Source: CAYPEK01 sp964409645
Lineage (GTDB): Bacteria; UBP15; UBA6099
NCBI GenBank assembly: GCA_964409645.1
Contig: CAYPEK010000017.1
Coordinates: 1-55,062, forward strand
Direction of reading: 5' to 3'
DNA: 55,062 nt
Below the pieces are notes generated by a model that worked only from the letters and a program-made list of their open reading frames with translations, did not search any database and was not told the DNA's origin. Made by a program: the position numbers and the translations under genes. This document shows positions 33,414 to 42,248 of the stretch, one piece after another; positions within the stretch are counted from its first letter, which is position 1, and the number at the start of each line of letters is the position of its first letter.

Positions 33414-33866
33414 GTGAAAATAATGGGTGAACCTGAAAATATATCGTTTATAACCGAAGCGAAAAATTGCCTTTCTGTAATTGCTGAGATGGAAAGGGAA
33501 TCGGCGCCGATCCTGAACCGAATAAAAACGAACGATTTAGGAACGGATTTTATAAAAACGGTAAAAGTTTTCATAAATGATTTTGATAAGGTGAAGGAAT
33601 CGTTCGATAAGCTCTCGATCAAGGACGGAGCTCCGACTCAGAAATTAACGGAAAAGGAACAAAAAGAAGCGTCGGAATTGATTCCCAAGCTAGTGGCGGG
33701 ATTGGAAAGGCTTGCGGAAGGACATGCGCTTATAATAGCAACCTTCAAAAGATGTATAGCGGCAAATTCGGAAAAGATGGATATAATGAGAAACGCAAAG
33801 AAGATATTTAACAAATTCGTAAAAGCAAAACAGCAGGATCCGAAATTTATAGACAAGCGAATGTAA
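33414..33866 (+). CDS. Unknown helical protein before the flagellar operon
   Basis: A 150-residue (or 147 from the ATG at 33423) soluble protein I do not recognise. It is nearly all helix-forming, with heptad-like spacing (FITEAKNCLSVIAEMERESAPIL, FINDFDKVKESFDKL, ELIPKLVAGLERLAEGHALII) and a basic C-terminus (RNAKKIFNKFVKAKQQ). There is no signal peptide or membrane segment. Size, helicity and position 96 bases before flgB would fit a flagellar export chaperone of the FlgN or FliT type, but no family signature is visible and the context is the only support. Confidence 0.65.
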   Translation: MKIMGEPENISFITEAKNCLSVIAEMERESAPILNRIKTNDLGTDFIKTVKVFINDFDKVKESFDKLSIKDGAPTQKLTEKEQKEASELIPKLVAGLERLAEGHALIIATFKRCIAANSEKMDIMRNAKKIFNKFVKAKQQDPKFIDKRM

Positions 33867-33904
33867 TCCTCTCCCCTATATTTTATATATTATATAAATA
33901 GTTA

Positions 33905-33933
33905 TTGACAGAAGCGTAAATTTCCTATAGATT
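33905..33933 (+). promoter_or_regulatory. Candidate promoter of the flagellar operon
   Basis: TTGACA (33905-33910), 17-base spacer, TAGATT (33928-33933; 4 of 6). It lies 30 bases before the flgB ATG, which has GGGAGG as its ribosome-binding site. All following flagellar genes to flgE run in the same direction without an obvious terminator. Confidence 0.5.
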
Positions 33934-33962
33934 TACATAGTTTCTGTTTTCTGGGAGGATTT

Positions 33963-34382
33963 ATGCTCGATCAATTTTTCAACAGCATCCCGTACATTGC
34001 AACGAGGAAAGCGTTCGATGCGACTTCAGTCAGGCAGAAAGTTTATTCCAACAATATAGCGAATGCGGATACCCCTCATTACAAACGCTCGGAAGTCAAT
34101 TTCGAAGACGCATTCAAACAGGCGCTGGAAAAAGCACCGCATCGTCTCGTTGGTTTCAGAACAGACAGCCAGCACATTCCGATAAATCCGGCAACCGACA
34201 TCAATTCGGTTCAACCCACAATATGGCGCGAGAACGACACATTTACACGCGCCGACGACAACAACGTAGATATCGACGTTGAGATGGCCGAACTTGCGAA
34301 AAACGAAATGACGTTCAATTCACTTGTGGAAGCATTAAACAGAAAACTATCCGGATTGAAGTCCGCGATCAGAGGGAAATGA
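33963..34382 (+). CDS. flgB: Flagellar rod protein FlgB
   Basis: FlgB is a proximal rod subunit. The 139-residue protein has the flagellar rod/hook N-terminal signature SVRQKVYSNNIANADTPHYKRSEVNFEDAF, and the C-terminal helix NNVDIDVEMAELAKNEMTFNSLVEALNRKL. Both are diagnostic. It is first in the operon and is followed 11 bases later by flgC. Confidence 0.96.
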   Translation: MLDQFFNSIPYIATRKAFDATSVRQKVYSNNIANADTPHYKRSEVNFEDAFKQALEKAPHRLVGFRTDSQHIPINPATDINSVQPTIWRENDTFTRADDNNVDIDVEMAELAKNEMTFNSLVEALNRKLSGLKSAIRGK

Positions 34383-34393
34383 GGTAACACGAT

Positions 34394-34858
34394 ATGGGGA
34401 CAAATTCGATATTCACAGCGATTGACACAAGTGCTTCAGGCTTAACCGCGCAAAGGCTCCGGATGGATGTTATCGCCGGCAACATCGCCAATGTGGAAAC
34501 AACGAGGACGCCTGAAGGCGGACCGTTCAAAAGGCAGCTTCTTGTGTTCGCCTCGAAGACGGACCTGACAATGCAAAAGTTCCCGTTTCTGCCGATGAAG
34601 CTGAAGACGCAGATGGAATCACCGGGGGACGGAGTGAAAGTTCTCGAGATATCTAAGGACCCGTCCGCTCCGAGACTGAAATACGATCCGAGCCATCCTG
34701 ATGCAAACAATGAAGGCTACGTAGCTTATCCGAACATAGACGTGGTGAAAGAAATGGTGGACATGATTTCAGCGTCGAGAGCGTACGAAGCGAATATCAC
34801 GGCGATAAATGCGGCGAAGGGCATGGTGTCGAAAGCCCTGACGATAGGCAAGGCATAA
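34394..34858 (+). CDS. flgC: Flagellar rod protein FlgC
   Basis: FlgC is a proximal rod subunit. The 154-residue protein begins with IDTSASGLTAQRLRMDVIAGNIANVETTRTPEGGPFKR, and ends with YPNIDVVKEMVDMISASRAYEANITAINAAKGM, the canonical FlgC end. GAGGTAA precedes the ATG. fliE follows after 31 bases. Confidence 0.97.
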   Translation: MGTNSIFTAIDTSASGLTAQRLRMDVIAGNIANVETTRTPEGGPFKRQLLVFASKTDLTMQKFPFLPMKLKTQMESPGDGVKVLEISKDPSAPRLKYDPSHPDANNEGYVAYPNIDVVKEMVDMISASRAYEANITAINAAKGMVSKALTIGKA

Positions 34859-34889
34859 ATAGAAACTTCGCAGAAGTGAGGGAAGAGAT

Positions 34890-35192
34890 ATGCAAGTTGA
34901 CTTCACAAAATCAGTTGGACCGATGAGACCCGACACACCGTTTGTGTATGAGACTGACGAGGTCAAGAAATCGGAGACTTTCGGCGACGTTCTCAAAAAT
35001 GCTATAGGGCAGGTTAATTCACTGCAAACCGAAGCCGACAACAAAATGTACCAGTTGGCGGTGGGAGAAGTGAAGGACGTTCACGAAGTGATGATAGCGA
35101 TGGAGAAGGCGAACTTGTCGCTCCAATTGACGCTTGAAATTAGAGACCGCCTAGTGGAGGCGTGGCAGACAATATCGCGAACCGGGATGTAA
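34890..35192 (+). CDS. fliE: Flagellar hook-basal body protein FliE
   Basis: FliE joins the MS ring to the rod. The 100-residue protein has TFGDVLKNAIGQVNSLQTEADNKMYQLAVGEVKDVHEVMIAMEKANLSLQLTLEIRDRLVEAWQTI, the whole family core. GAGGG precedes the ATG. Position between flgC and fliF is standard. Confidence 0.96.
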   Translation: MQVDFTKSVGPMRPDTPFVYETDEVKKSETFGDVLKNAIGQVNSLQTEADNKMYQLAVGEVKDVHEVMIAMEKANLSLQLTLEIRDRLVEAWQTISRTGM

Positions 35193-35230
35193 CAGGCGGT
35201 TGACAAAAAAAGAAACGCGGGAGACTGCGA

Positions 35231-36859
35231 ATGAAAGAACGGCTGGTAGCACTAAAAAACAACGCACTTGAATTCTGGAAAAAAATGAACAAGCGCCAAC
35301 AGCTTGCGCTGGGGCTTGGCGGCGCCGCGATAGTGGTGATGCTGCTCGCGATGGCGGTGTTTCTCATCGTCCGCGCCGGAATGCCGGACTATGTGCCTCT
35401 GTTCACCAATCTCGAGTCCGAAGACGCCAATGCGATAGTTCAGGAACTCAAGAAGGATCAGACGAAGTACGAACTGGCGGACGGCGGCGCGGCGGTTATG
35501 GTGGATAAGAAAATCGTCCTAAGCAAACGGCTCGACCTTGCGGCTAAAGGGTTGCCCTCAAGAGGAACGGTAGGCTACGAACTGTTCGACAACACAAAGC
35601 TCGGGGTCACGGATTTCACTCAAAAGGTGAATTTGCAAAGGGCGAAGGAAGGCGAAATCTCTCGGACAATCATGGGGCTGGACTCGGTGGAGAAAGCGCG
35701 TGTAATGATCGTGCAGCCGGAGCCAAGCCTGTTTGTTGATACGCAGGAGAAATCGTCGGCGTCGGTTGCAATCAAACTGAAACAGAACAAGAAGCTGGGC
35801 GAAGAGCAGGTGCGCGGTATAGTTCATTTGGTCGCCTCTTCAATCGAAGGCCTCGATCCCAAAAATGTAACGGTTGTCGATTCCGAAGGAAATATCCTTT
35901 CAGATATCGATGAAAAACAGCAATTGGAAGAGAAACTCAGACTCTCCCAACTGCAACTTCAGCAGAAAAAGCTCGTCGAAGATATGTATCAGGAAAAAAT
36001 CAACGACGCACTGTCGAAAGTGCTTGGCGAAGAGAATTGCGTAGTGGTGGTTTCCGCCGAACTCGACTTCGATGTGCATTCGACTAAAGACGTTGTTTTT
36101 AAGCCGGTAGTGGGCGACAGCGGAATACCGAGAAGCCAGCAGACGATAGAGGAGAAATACCTTGGAACCGGCACGGTGCCGGAAATAGGCGTTCCGGGCA
36201 CGACATCCAATATCCCCGGATACAAAGGATTGGCTGAAGGAAACGCCGAATACAACAGGTCCGAGCAGACCACAAACTACGAAGTATCAGAATACCACGA
36301 CGAAAAACAGAAAAATCAGGGCGACATCAAAAGGATATCGGTCGCCGTTATGTTGAACGAAGACCTCACTTTCGGGGAAGAAAGAACGCAGGGCGCGCAA
36401 GGGACATATCTTACGCGCAGGAGAATCAACGACATTATTGCAAACGTGACCGCTGCGGCGAATCTCGACCCGGTTCGCGGCGATATGGTCTCGGTTATTC
36501 CAATCAAGTTCCAGCCCGGAGTCGAAGGAACGCGAACGGAATTTCTGAATCAGGAAAAATGGAAGAGAATCACAAACTGGATTTATATAGTACTGATTAT
36601 ATTAACAATTATATCAATATCATTGCTCTCGTTCTTCGCATTGCGTTCATCGGTCGTGAAAGAGGAAGCGCCCGAGGAGCCTGTTGTTGAAGAAGAAGCT
36701 ATCGAGGAAGCCGTATCGGTTGAAGAATTGCTTGTTCCGGAACTGACGGAAGAACAAAGGACTCGCGAAAAGATAAAAGAAGAAGTGCTGCGGATGATTA
36801 ACGACGACCCCGAAGGCGCGGCGTTGATTGTGCGCTCATGGCTTTTCCAAGATATGTAA
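35231..36859 (+). CDS. fliF: Flagellar MS-ring protein FliF
   Basis: FliF forms the MS ring in the inner membrane, the base of the flagellum. The 542-residue protein has a first membrane helix (about 33-53; AIVVMLLAMAVFLIV), the ring-building part with GTVGYELFDNTKLGVTDFTQKVNLQRAKEGEISRTI, ARVMIVQPEPSLF, the long linker with TNYEVSEYHDE, RISVAVMLNED, and a second membrane helix (about 453-475; IYIVLIILTIISISLLSFFAL). The C-terminal acidic part (about 480-542) is the FliG-binding segment and ends DPEGAALIVRSWL. Confidence 0.96.
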   Translation: MKERLVALKNNALEFWKKMNKRQQLALGLGGAAIVVMLLAMAVFLIVRAGMPDYVPLFTNLESEDANAIVQELKKDQTKYELADGGAAVMVDKKIVLSKRLDLAAKGLPSRGTVGYELFDNTKLGVTDFTQKVNLQRAKEGEISRTIMGLDSVEKARVMIVQPEPSLFVDTQEKSSASVAIKLKQNKKLGEEQVRGIVHLVASSIEGLDPKNVTVVDSEGNILSDIDEKQQLEEKLRLSQLQLQQKKLVEDMYQEKINDALSKVLGEENCVVVVSAELDFDVHSTKDVVFKPVVGDSGIPRSQQTIEEKYLGTGTVPEIGVPGTTSNIPGYKGLAEGNAEYNRSEQTTNYEVSEYHDEKQKNQGDIKRISVAVMLNEDLTFGEERTQGAQGTYLTRRRINDIIANVTAAANLDPVRGDMVSVIPIKFQPGVEGTRTEFLNQEKWKRITNWIYIVLIILTIISISLLSFFALRSSVVKEEAPEEPVVEEEAIEEAVSVEELLVPELTEEQRTREKIKEEVLRMINDDPEGAALIVRSWLFQDM

Positions 36860-36904
36860 TCAATTGGAGTTGTTCGACCCTAATTCGATAGAGGAGCCGA
36901 ATGA

Positions 36905-37918
36905 ATGGCAAAGTATGATGAAAAAGTGAATGGAATTAAAAAAGCCGCGATGCTGATGGTGGCGCTCGGGCCTGAAATCTCGTCAGAGATTTTCAAGCAT
37001 CTTTCGGACAATGAGATCGAGCGGATGACGCTCGAGATCGCCGGTCTGAATAAACTGACGCCGAAGGCAAAGGCGGATGTGCTCGAAGAGTTCTTCAATC
37101 TCGCGATGGCGAAGGAATACATACTCGCCGGCGGTATTGATTACGCGAGAGAGGTTCTCGAACGCGCGCTCGGCACCGGGAAAGCGATGGATGTCATCAA
37201 CAGGCTGTCAACATTCCTCGATGTCGCTCCGTTTGATTTCGCGCGCAAGACCGATCCGAATCAGCTTCTGAACTTCATCCGAAATGAGCATCCCCAGACG
37301 ATAGCTCTCATTCTTTCGTATCTCCAGTCTTCACAGGCGGCATACATACTGAAAAATCTGAATGATCCGGCTCTTCAGGTTTCCATCACAAAGAGAATTG
37401 CGACGATGGACCGCACCAGCCCGGAGGTAATAAAAGAAGTTGAAAAAGTGCTGGAAAAGAAGCTGTCGATGGTGCTTTCGCCCGAATATACCGAGGCTGG
37501 CGGGATTTCGGGAGTGGTCGAAATACTCAACCGTGTCGGCCGCAAAGTGGAGTCGGAGATCATGGACAAACTCTCCGAAGAAGATGCGGAACTCGCGGAA
37601 GAAATCAAGAAGCGGATGTTCGTGTTCGAAGACATCGTCAAGATCAGCGACAGGGACTTGCAGCAGGTGCTGAGGCAGGTGGAAAGCGCACAACTCGCGA
37701 CTGCTTTGAAGAATATGAAAGAAGAAGTGCAAGGGAAGGTGTTCGGCAATATGTCGAAGCGTGCTGCGGATATGCTTCGCGAGGACATGGAATATGCCGG
37801 TCCCGTGCGCCTGCGCGACATAGAAGAGGCGCAGCAGCACATTGTAAATACTATCCGCGGTATGATCGAGTCCGGCGAAATCTCCGACTACAGGGCGGAA
37901 GGCGGCGGAATGCTGTAA
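36905..37918 (+). CDS. fliG: Flagellar motor switch protein FliG
   Basis: FliG is the C-ring protein that touches the stator and turns torque into rotation. The 337-residue protein has the N-terminal FliF-binding domain, the middle FliM-binding domain with the EHPQ motif (RNEHPQTIALILSYL), and the C-terminal torque domain (KRMFVFEDIVKISDRDLQQVLRQV) with the charged residues of the torque helix. GAGGAG lies 8 bases before the ATG. fliH follows after 22 bases. Confidence 0.97.
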   Translation: MAKYDEKVNGIKKAAMLMVALGPEISSEIFKHLSDNEIERMTLEIAGLNKLTPKAKADVLEEFFNLAMAKEYILAGGIDYAREVLERALGTGKAMDVINRLSTFLDVAPFDFARKTDPNQLLNFIRNEHPQTIALILSYLQSSQAAYILKNLNDPALQVSITKRIATMDRTSPEVIKEVEKVLEKKLSMVLSPEYTEAGGISGVVEILNRVGRKVESEIMDKLSEEDAELAEEIKKRMFVFEDIVKISDRDLQQVLRQVESAQLATALKNMKEEVQGKVFGNMSKRAADMLREDMEYAGPVRLRDIEEAQQHIVNTIRGMIESGEISDYRAEGGGML

Positions 37919-37940
37919 AAAAATTTACGGACGGTATGGC

Positions 37941-38795
37941 ATGAGAATAATTAAGAGCGAAGAATTAAGCAATCACAGGGCGCAGATATTTGCGATGAAC
38001 TTCGCGGAATTTCCCGAGGAACTGAGCGAGGAAGAACTCGCCGAACAGGTGGATAGTGCTCCGCAACAGCCTCAGATAGACATGGAGGCCGTTCAGCGAG
38101 AGGCCGCAGCCATCATTCAGCGTGGAAAAGAGCAGGCTCAGGTTGCGCTTCAGCAGGCTAACCGCGATATCGAGCAGATGAGAGCGTCGGCAAATCAGGA
38201 AATCGAGCAACTCCGCGCGCAGTCGCTGGCGGAGGCTGAAGAAAATAAAAAACAGGCGTATGCAAGCGGCTTTTCTTCGGGCGAGGAGTCCGGATATAAA
38301 AAGGGATATGAGGACGGCTACGGCAAAGGAAAACAGACGGGGCTTCAGGAAACGATAGCCGCTCTGAATATGATGAACGAGGTTGTTGACCAGTTAAAGA
38401 ATTACCACGTTCAGATATTGAACGATTCGCAGAAAGACATCGTTAAGATGGCGATGGCGGTCGCTGAAAAGGTTCTGCATTCGGAAATCAGGATGAACCC
38501 GGATGCCGTTCTCAGCGTGGTTAAGAACGCCCTGAACAAAGTTAACTTTAAAAAGGAATTTACTATACATGTGAATCCGCTCGATTTGGAAGTGATAAAA
38601 GGAGCGGGCGACCAGATACGCGCGATGCTGGACAATTGCGAATCGCTCAAATTCAAAGTTTCGCCGCAGGTTGAGCCGGGCGGTTGTGTCGTGCAGACGG
38701 AGAGCGGTAGTGTTGATGCGCGAGTTGACAGGCAGTTTGAAGAAATTCAGCAGACGGTACTAAATGCGATAGAGCAGGAAGAAGGACACGCGTAA
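37941..38795 (+). CDS. fliH: Flagellar export ATPase regulator FliH
   Basis: FliH binds FliI and tethers it to the export gate. The 284-residue protein has a long coiled-coil rich in Gln and Glu (about 40-105), a GxxxG-type stretch (SGFSSGEESGYKKGYEDGYGKGKQTG) and a C-terminal globular domain (MAMAVAEKVLHSEIRMNPDAVLSVVKNAL, then VEPGGCVVQTESGSVDARVDRQFEEI). These are the usual parts of FliH/SctL proteins. Only a weak ribosome-binding site is seen, so it may depend on read-through translation from fliG. Confidence 0.93.
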   Translation: MRIIKSEELSNHRAQIFAMNFAEFPEELSEEELAEQVDSAPQQPQIDMEAVQREAAAIIQRGKEQAQVALQQANRDIEQMRASANQEIEQLRAQSLAEAEENKKQAYASGFSSGEESGYKKGYEDGYGKGKQTGLQETIAALNMMNEVVDQLKNYHVQILNDSQKDIVKMAMAVAEKVLHSEIRMNPDAVLSVVKNALNKVNFKKEFTIHVNPLDLEVIKGAGDQIRAMLDNCESLKFKVSPQVEPGGCVVQTESGSVDARVDRQFEEIQQTVLNAIEQEEGHA

Positions 38796-38837
38796 GATAG
38801 AGAGGCCGTTCGGCCCGGTTGCAATAAAAGGTAACGA

Positions 38838-40169
38838 ATGAGCACTGAGATATTCGGGAAATCGACCAGAGTCAGCGAGTTTAAGAAGCTGATAGGCAAC
38901 CTCAACCTCGTGCGCCAGATCGGGCGTGTGACGGACGTGATCGGGGTTGTGATAGAGTCTCTCGGCCCAACAGCCGCGATGGGCGAACTTTGCACGATTT
39001 ATCCGGGTAACGGGTATAGCCCTATCCCTTGTGAAGTCGTTGGTTTCAGGGGTGAGAAACTGCTTCTGATGCCGTTCGGCGAGATGCACGGAATCAGCCC
39101 CGGAAATGAAGTGCATGCATCCGGCCGCCCGCTTTCAGTGATGATTTCGGATCAAATAGTCGGAAGAGTTGTTGACGGTCTTGGCAATCCCATAGACGGG
39201 AAAGGCCCGATCCCCGGCGCAATGCCTTATCCGATTCACAACAAGCCTCCGAAACCGCTAAAGAGGAAGCGCATTACCGAACCGATGTCGCTGGGAATCA
39301 GAGCGATCGACGGCCTGATGACTGTAGGGAAGGGCCAGAGAATGGGCGTATTCTCCGGCTCAGGCGTCGGAAAAAGCTCGGTAATGGGAATGATCGCCCG
39401 TTTCACCAAGGCTGATCTTAATGTGATCGGATTGATCGGTGAGCGCGGCCGAGAAGTGCGCGAGTTTGTTGAGAGAGACCTCGGAGAAGAAGGATTATCA
39501 CGCTCGATTGTCGTGGTCGCCACATCCGATCAGTCGCCGCTTCAGAGAAAAAAAGGCGCGTATCTCGCAACTACAATTGCCGAGTATTTCAGAGACAAAG
39601 GTATGCACGTATTATTAATGATAGATTCAATTACGCGTTTTGCGTTTGCACAGCGTGAGATCGGTCTCGCAACAGGCGAACCTCCCACGACACGCGGATA
39701 CACTCCGTCGTTGTTCACTGAACTACCGAAACTGCTCGAACGGAGCGGGATGTCGGACAACGGGTCGATCACCGGGTTGTATAACGTACTCGTTGAAGCG
39801 GACGATATGAATGAACCTGTTGCGGACACGGTTAGGTCTATTCTCGACGGACATGTGGTGCTCTCGCGTGATTTGGCCGCGCGGAATATTTATCCGTCGG
39901 TCGATGTCTTACAGAGTATTAGCCGTGTTATGTCGGATATTACCTCCGAGCAGCATTTGCAGCTTGCGCGGCGTTTTGTAGAGGTTATGGCGGTTTACCG
40001 CGATGCGGAAGACCTGATTAATATCGGCGCGTATGTGAATAACAGCAATCCGAAAATTGATTATGCGATATCTCGTATCGATAAGATGAACGGGTATATC
40101 AAACAGGGACTGTTTGAAAAAGTCGAGTATGACGATGCGCAGACTACGCTGAAAGGATTGTTCTCGTAG
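38838..40169 (+). CDS. fliI: Flagellum-specific ATPase FliI
   Basis: FliI is the hexameric ATPase of the flagellar export apparatus. The 443-residue protein has Walker A FSGSGVGKSS (Lys179), IGERGREVREF, the Walker B region VLLMIDSITRFAFAQREIG, PPTTRGYTPSLFTELPKLLERSG, and GHVVLSRDLAARNIYPSVDVLQSISRVM, all strongly conserved. The fliJ start is one base after its stop. Confidence 0.97.
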   Translation: MSTEIFGKSTRVSEFKKLIGNLNLVRQIGRVTDVIGVVIESLGPTAAMGELCTIYPGNGYSPIPCEVVGFRGEKLLLMPFGEMHGISPGNEVHASGRPLSVMISDQIVGRVVDGLGNPIDGKGPIPGAMPYPIHNKPPKPLKRKRITEPMSLGIRAIDGLMTVGKGQRMGVFSGSGVGKSSVMGMIARFTKADLNVIGLIGERGREVREFVERDLGEEGLSRSIVVVATSDQSPLQRKKGAYLATTIAEYFRDKGMHVLLMIDSITRFAFAQREIGLATGEPPTTRGYTPSLFTELPKLLERSGMSDNGSITGLYNVLVEADDMNEPVADTVRSILDGHVVLSRDLAARNIYPSVDVLQSISRVMSDITSEQHLQLARRFVEVMAVYRDAEDLINIGAYVNNSNPKIDYAISRIDKMNGYIKQGLFEKVEYDDAQTTLKGLFS

Positions 40170-40170
40170 G

Positions 40171-40650
40171 ATGTTCAAGTTCAGACTTGAAGCGGTGAAG
40201 AAATACCGCGAATTCATAGAAGACCAGAAGAAGCTGATTCTGGCCGAGAAACAGAGGATATTTCAGCGCGAAAAGCAGCGCGGGGACATGCTGAGGGATA
40301 TGAGGCTTCAATATCACGAAGCGATGAGGACTGAAGCCGGCAGAGAGGACGTATCGATTACGAAGATGTCGTTTTTTCAGTCATACATATTTGTGATTGA
40401 AAAACAGATAATGTCGCAGGATGAAAAGACGAAGGCGGCGTTTATCGAGATGAGGAAGGCGCAGAGAGTGTTGCTCGCGGCGAGGAAGGAAAGAGAAGTT
40501 ATGGATCGCGCGCGCGAGCGCGCATATAAGAAGTACCTATATAACGAAGGATTGGCGATGCAGAAAGTTCTCGACGACGTATCGACAATCAAATATGTAA
40601 GAGCGAGCAAGGGACTCGATCCGACGGCTTTGGCCGGCAGATCGAATTGA
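40171..40650 (+). CDS. fliJ: Flagellar export protein FliJ
   Basis: FliJ is the stalk/chaperone-escort protein that sits inside the FliI ring. The 159-residue protein is one long, strongly basic and acidic two-helix coiled-coil: MFKFRLEAVKKYREFIEDQKK at the start is typical (FliJ proteins begin 'F.F.L..vl..R...e'), and the second helix ends near KYLYNEGLAMQKVLDDVSTI. Position after fliI is diagnostic. Start and stop are tightly linked to fliI. Confidence 0.9.
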   Translation: MFKFRLEAVKKYREFIEDQKKLILAEKQRIFQREKQRGDMLRDMRLQYHEAMRTEAGREDVSITKMSFFQSYIFVIEKQIMSQDEKTKAAFIEMRKAQRVLLAARKEREVMDRARERAYKKYLYNEGLAMQKVLDDVSTIKYVRASKGLDPTALAGRSN

Positions 40651-40665
40651 TAAAGGGGATTAAGA

Positions 40666-41337
40666 ATGCCGGATTTTATGAAAATTGATGTGAACCCTTC
40701 TAACTGGGGGATTTTCAGAATGATGGAGCGGATCGAGGAAATCTCGGAACGATTCGGTCCGAAGATTCCGCAGATCGATAGAACTTCAAACGATTTCAGA
40801 GCTGAACTGCAAAAGAATGTCTCGTCGAACAACGATGTCATTTCAGAGTCGGCTTTAAACAAGAAATCCGCTGAGAATGCAACTACCGATGCGGACGAAC
40901 TCTTTGCTCCCGGCACATTTCCGAATGCAGACATGGCGGCTCCCAAGGAAATCAGATTCGACAAAATGATTTCCGATGCGAGCGGCAAATATAATCTCGA
41001 TCCGGATTTGCTTCGAGCGGTGATAAGGTACGAGTCGAATTACAATCCGAACGCGGTTTCTTCAAAGGGAGCGATGGGGCTGATGCAGTTAATGCCGGGC
41101 ACTGCGAAGGACCTCGGAGTAACCAATGCATTCGATCCGGCTCAGAACATAGACGGCGGTGCGAGATATCTGCGCTCGATGCTGGATCGTTTCGACGGTG
41201 ACTATGAGAAAGCGGTATCGGCGTACAACGCTGGCCCGAAGGCGGTTGAAACATTCGGAGGAGTGCCGCCGTATGATGAAACACAGAGTTACGTTAAACG
41301 GATAATGACGATGTTGAAAAAACAATCCGGATCGTAA
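40666..41337 (+). CDS. Lytic transglycosylase (SLT domain) of the flagellar operon
   Basis: A 223-residue protein with a C-terminal SLT (goose-lysozyme-like) domain at about 103-220: KYNLDPDLLRAVIRYESNYNPNAVSSKGAMGLMQLMPGTAKDLG, where the Glu of RYESN is catalytic, then GGARYLRSMLDRFDGDYEKAVSAYNAGP. Such enzymes cleave murein with formation of 1,6-anhydro ends. The first 100 residues are unrecognised, and no signal peptide is present. In a flagellar operon this suggests export through the flagellar apparatus to open murein for the rod, as FlgJ or SltF do. AAAGGGG lies 6 bases before the ATG. Confidence 0.92.
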   Translation: MPDFMKIDVNPSNWGIFRMMERIEEISERFGPKIPQIDRTSNDFRAELQKNVSSNNDVISESALNKKSAENATTDADELFAPGTFPNADMAAPKEIRFDKMISDASGKYNLDPDLLRAVIRYESNYNPNAVSSKGAMGLMQLMPGTAKDLGVTNAFDPAQNIDGGARYLRSMLDRFDGDYEKAVSAYNAGPKAVETFGGVPPYDETQSYVKRIMTMLKKQSGS

Positions 41338-41410
41338 TTTCCGGATGTGGATAAGCTGAGGCGTGCGAATATACTCGTATGTCTAATAAAGAAGAAGGCG
41401 GGAAAGAAAT

Positions 41411-42166
41411 ATGGCAAAGAAAGAAGAAAAAGCGATGCCGGTCGCTTCGCCCCCCGAGGCCGAGCCGGTAAAACGCAATTTCTTGTGGCTTTGGATAGTG
41501 CTGGCAGGCTTGAGTTTCTTGTTTTTTATTGTCGCGCTGCACTTGGTTGGCGTGCTTAACAAGCCTGAAGAGGCGCTCTACGCATCCACCAAGAACGTGC
41601 CGGTGATAGGTTTTTTCACAAAGCCGCTGCACAAGGAAAAAGCGGATGAAAAGCTTTCGCCCGAGCAGATTGTGGACATCAAAGACCTGCAGAACAAACT
41701 GGTCCGTTCCGAAGGCGAAATCGAAACGCTGAAAAAGACGATCGCGGAAATGAGCGCGGTGACTTCCGATATCGATAAGAATGCTCAAGATATCAAGAAG
41801 ATGAAAAAGAACATAACGGCGCTGACAACGGGCGATATTGGTTCCGCTGCCGCGCCGACATCTTCACCGAATGCGGCATCTGCTTCGGCGGGCACGCTCC
41901 CGCCGGCGATTGCGCAGCCGACGACGACCGCGAATATCTCGCCGATCACGGGTACCGGAGAAAACTACAGGCTGATCGCAAAGATATTTGAGAAGCTCCC
42001 TTCCGATACTGCGGTTGATATTCTTAACAATCTCAGCGATCAGGAAAAAGTTAAGATTCTGTCGAATATGAAAGACAAAAATATCGCGGACATACTCGCG
42101 GCGTTCGATCCGATTAAATCGGCTGAATTGACGCGGATGATGTCCAGACCCGGTGGGAATATCTGA
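41411..42166 (+). CDS. MotE-like flagellar protein (MgtE-N-type domain)
   Basis: A 251-residue protein with one membrane helix (about 26-48; LWIVLAGLSFLFFIVALHL), then a periplasmic coiled-coil (about 85-135; DIKDLQNKLVRSEGEIETLKKTIAEM), an Ala/Thr/Pro/Ser-rich linker (about 140-180) and a C-terminal helical domain resembling the MgtE N-terminal domain (FEKLPSDTAVDILNNLSDQEKVKILSNMKDKNIADILAAFDP). This architecture between fliJ and fliK is that of MotE/YlxF, proposed to be a chaperone for the motor protein MotC in alphaproteobacteria. Family membership is clear; function here is by analogy. Confidence 0.83.
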   Translation: MAKKEEKAMPVASPPEAEPVKRNFLWLWIVLAGLSFLFFIVALHLVGVLNKPEEALYASTKNVPVIGFFTKPLHKEKADEKLSPEQIVDIKDLQNKLVRSEGEIETLKKTIAEMSAVTSDIDKNAQDIKKMKKNITALTTGDIGSAAAPTSSPNAASASAGTLPPAIAQPTTTANISPITGTGENYRLIAKIFEKLPSDTAVDILNNLSDQEKVKILSNMKDKNIADILAAFDPIKSAELTRMMSRPGGNI

Positions 42167-42231
42167 AGGAATTAAGCGTCAAAATAAGAAATAAGGTGTC
42201 ACGGAGGTGATGCTGAGTAAAAACTGAATAG

Positions 42232-42243
42232 AAAGGAGGTGAT
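42232..42243 (+). promoter_or_regulatory. Full-length Shine-Dalgarno of fliK
   Basis: AAAGGAGGTGAT matches the entire anti-Shine-Dalgarno of 16S rRNA, 5 bases before the ATG. A second copy of GGAGGTGAT lies 32 bases upstream, at 42203-42211. A similar AAGGAGGTGA at 44391-44400 serves the following gene. fliK and its neighbour are thus set for very strong translation initiation. Confidence 0.7.
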
Positions 42244-42248
42244 AGTAG

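Noticed and set aside
42203..42227. Mini-ORF (MLSKN) with GGAGG upstream before fliK
   Set aside because: The spacing between GGAGG and ATG is only 2 bases, too short for initiation, and no terminator or regulated structure follows.
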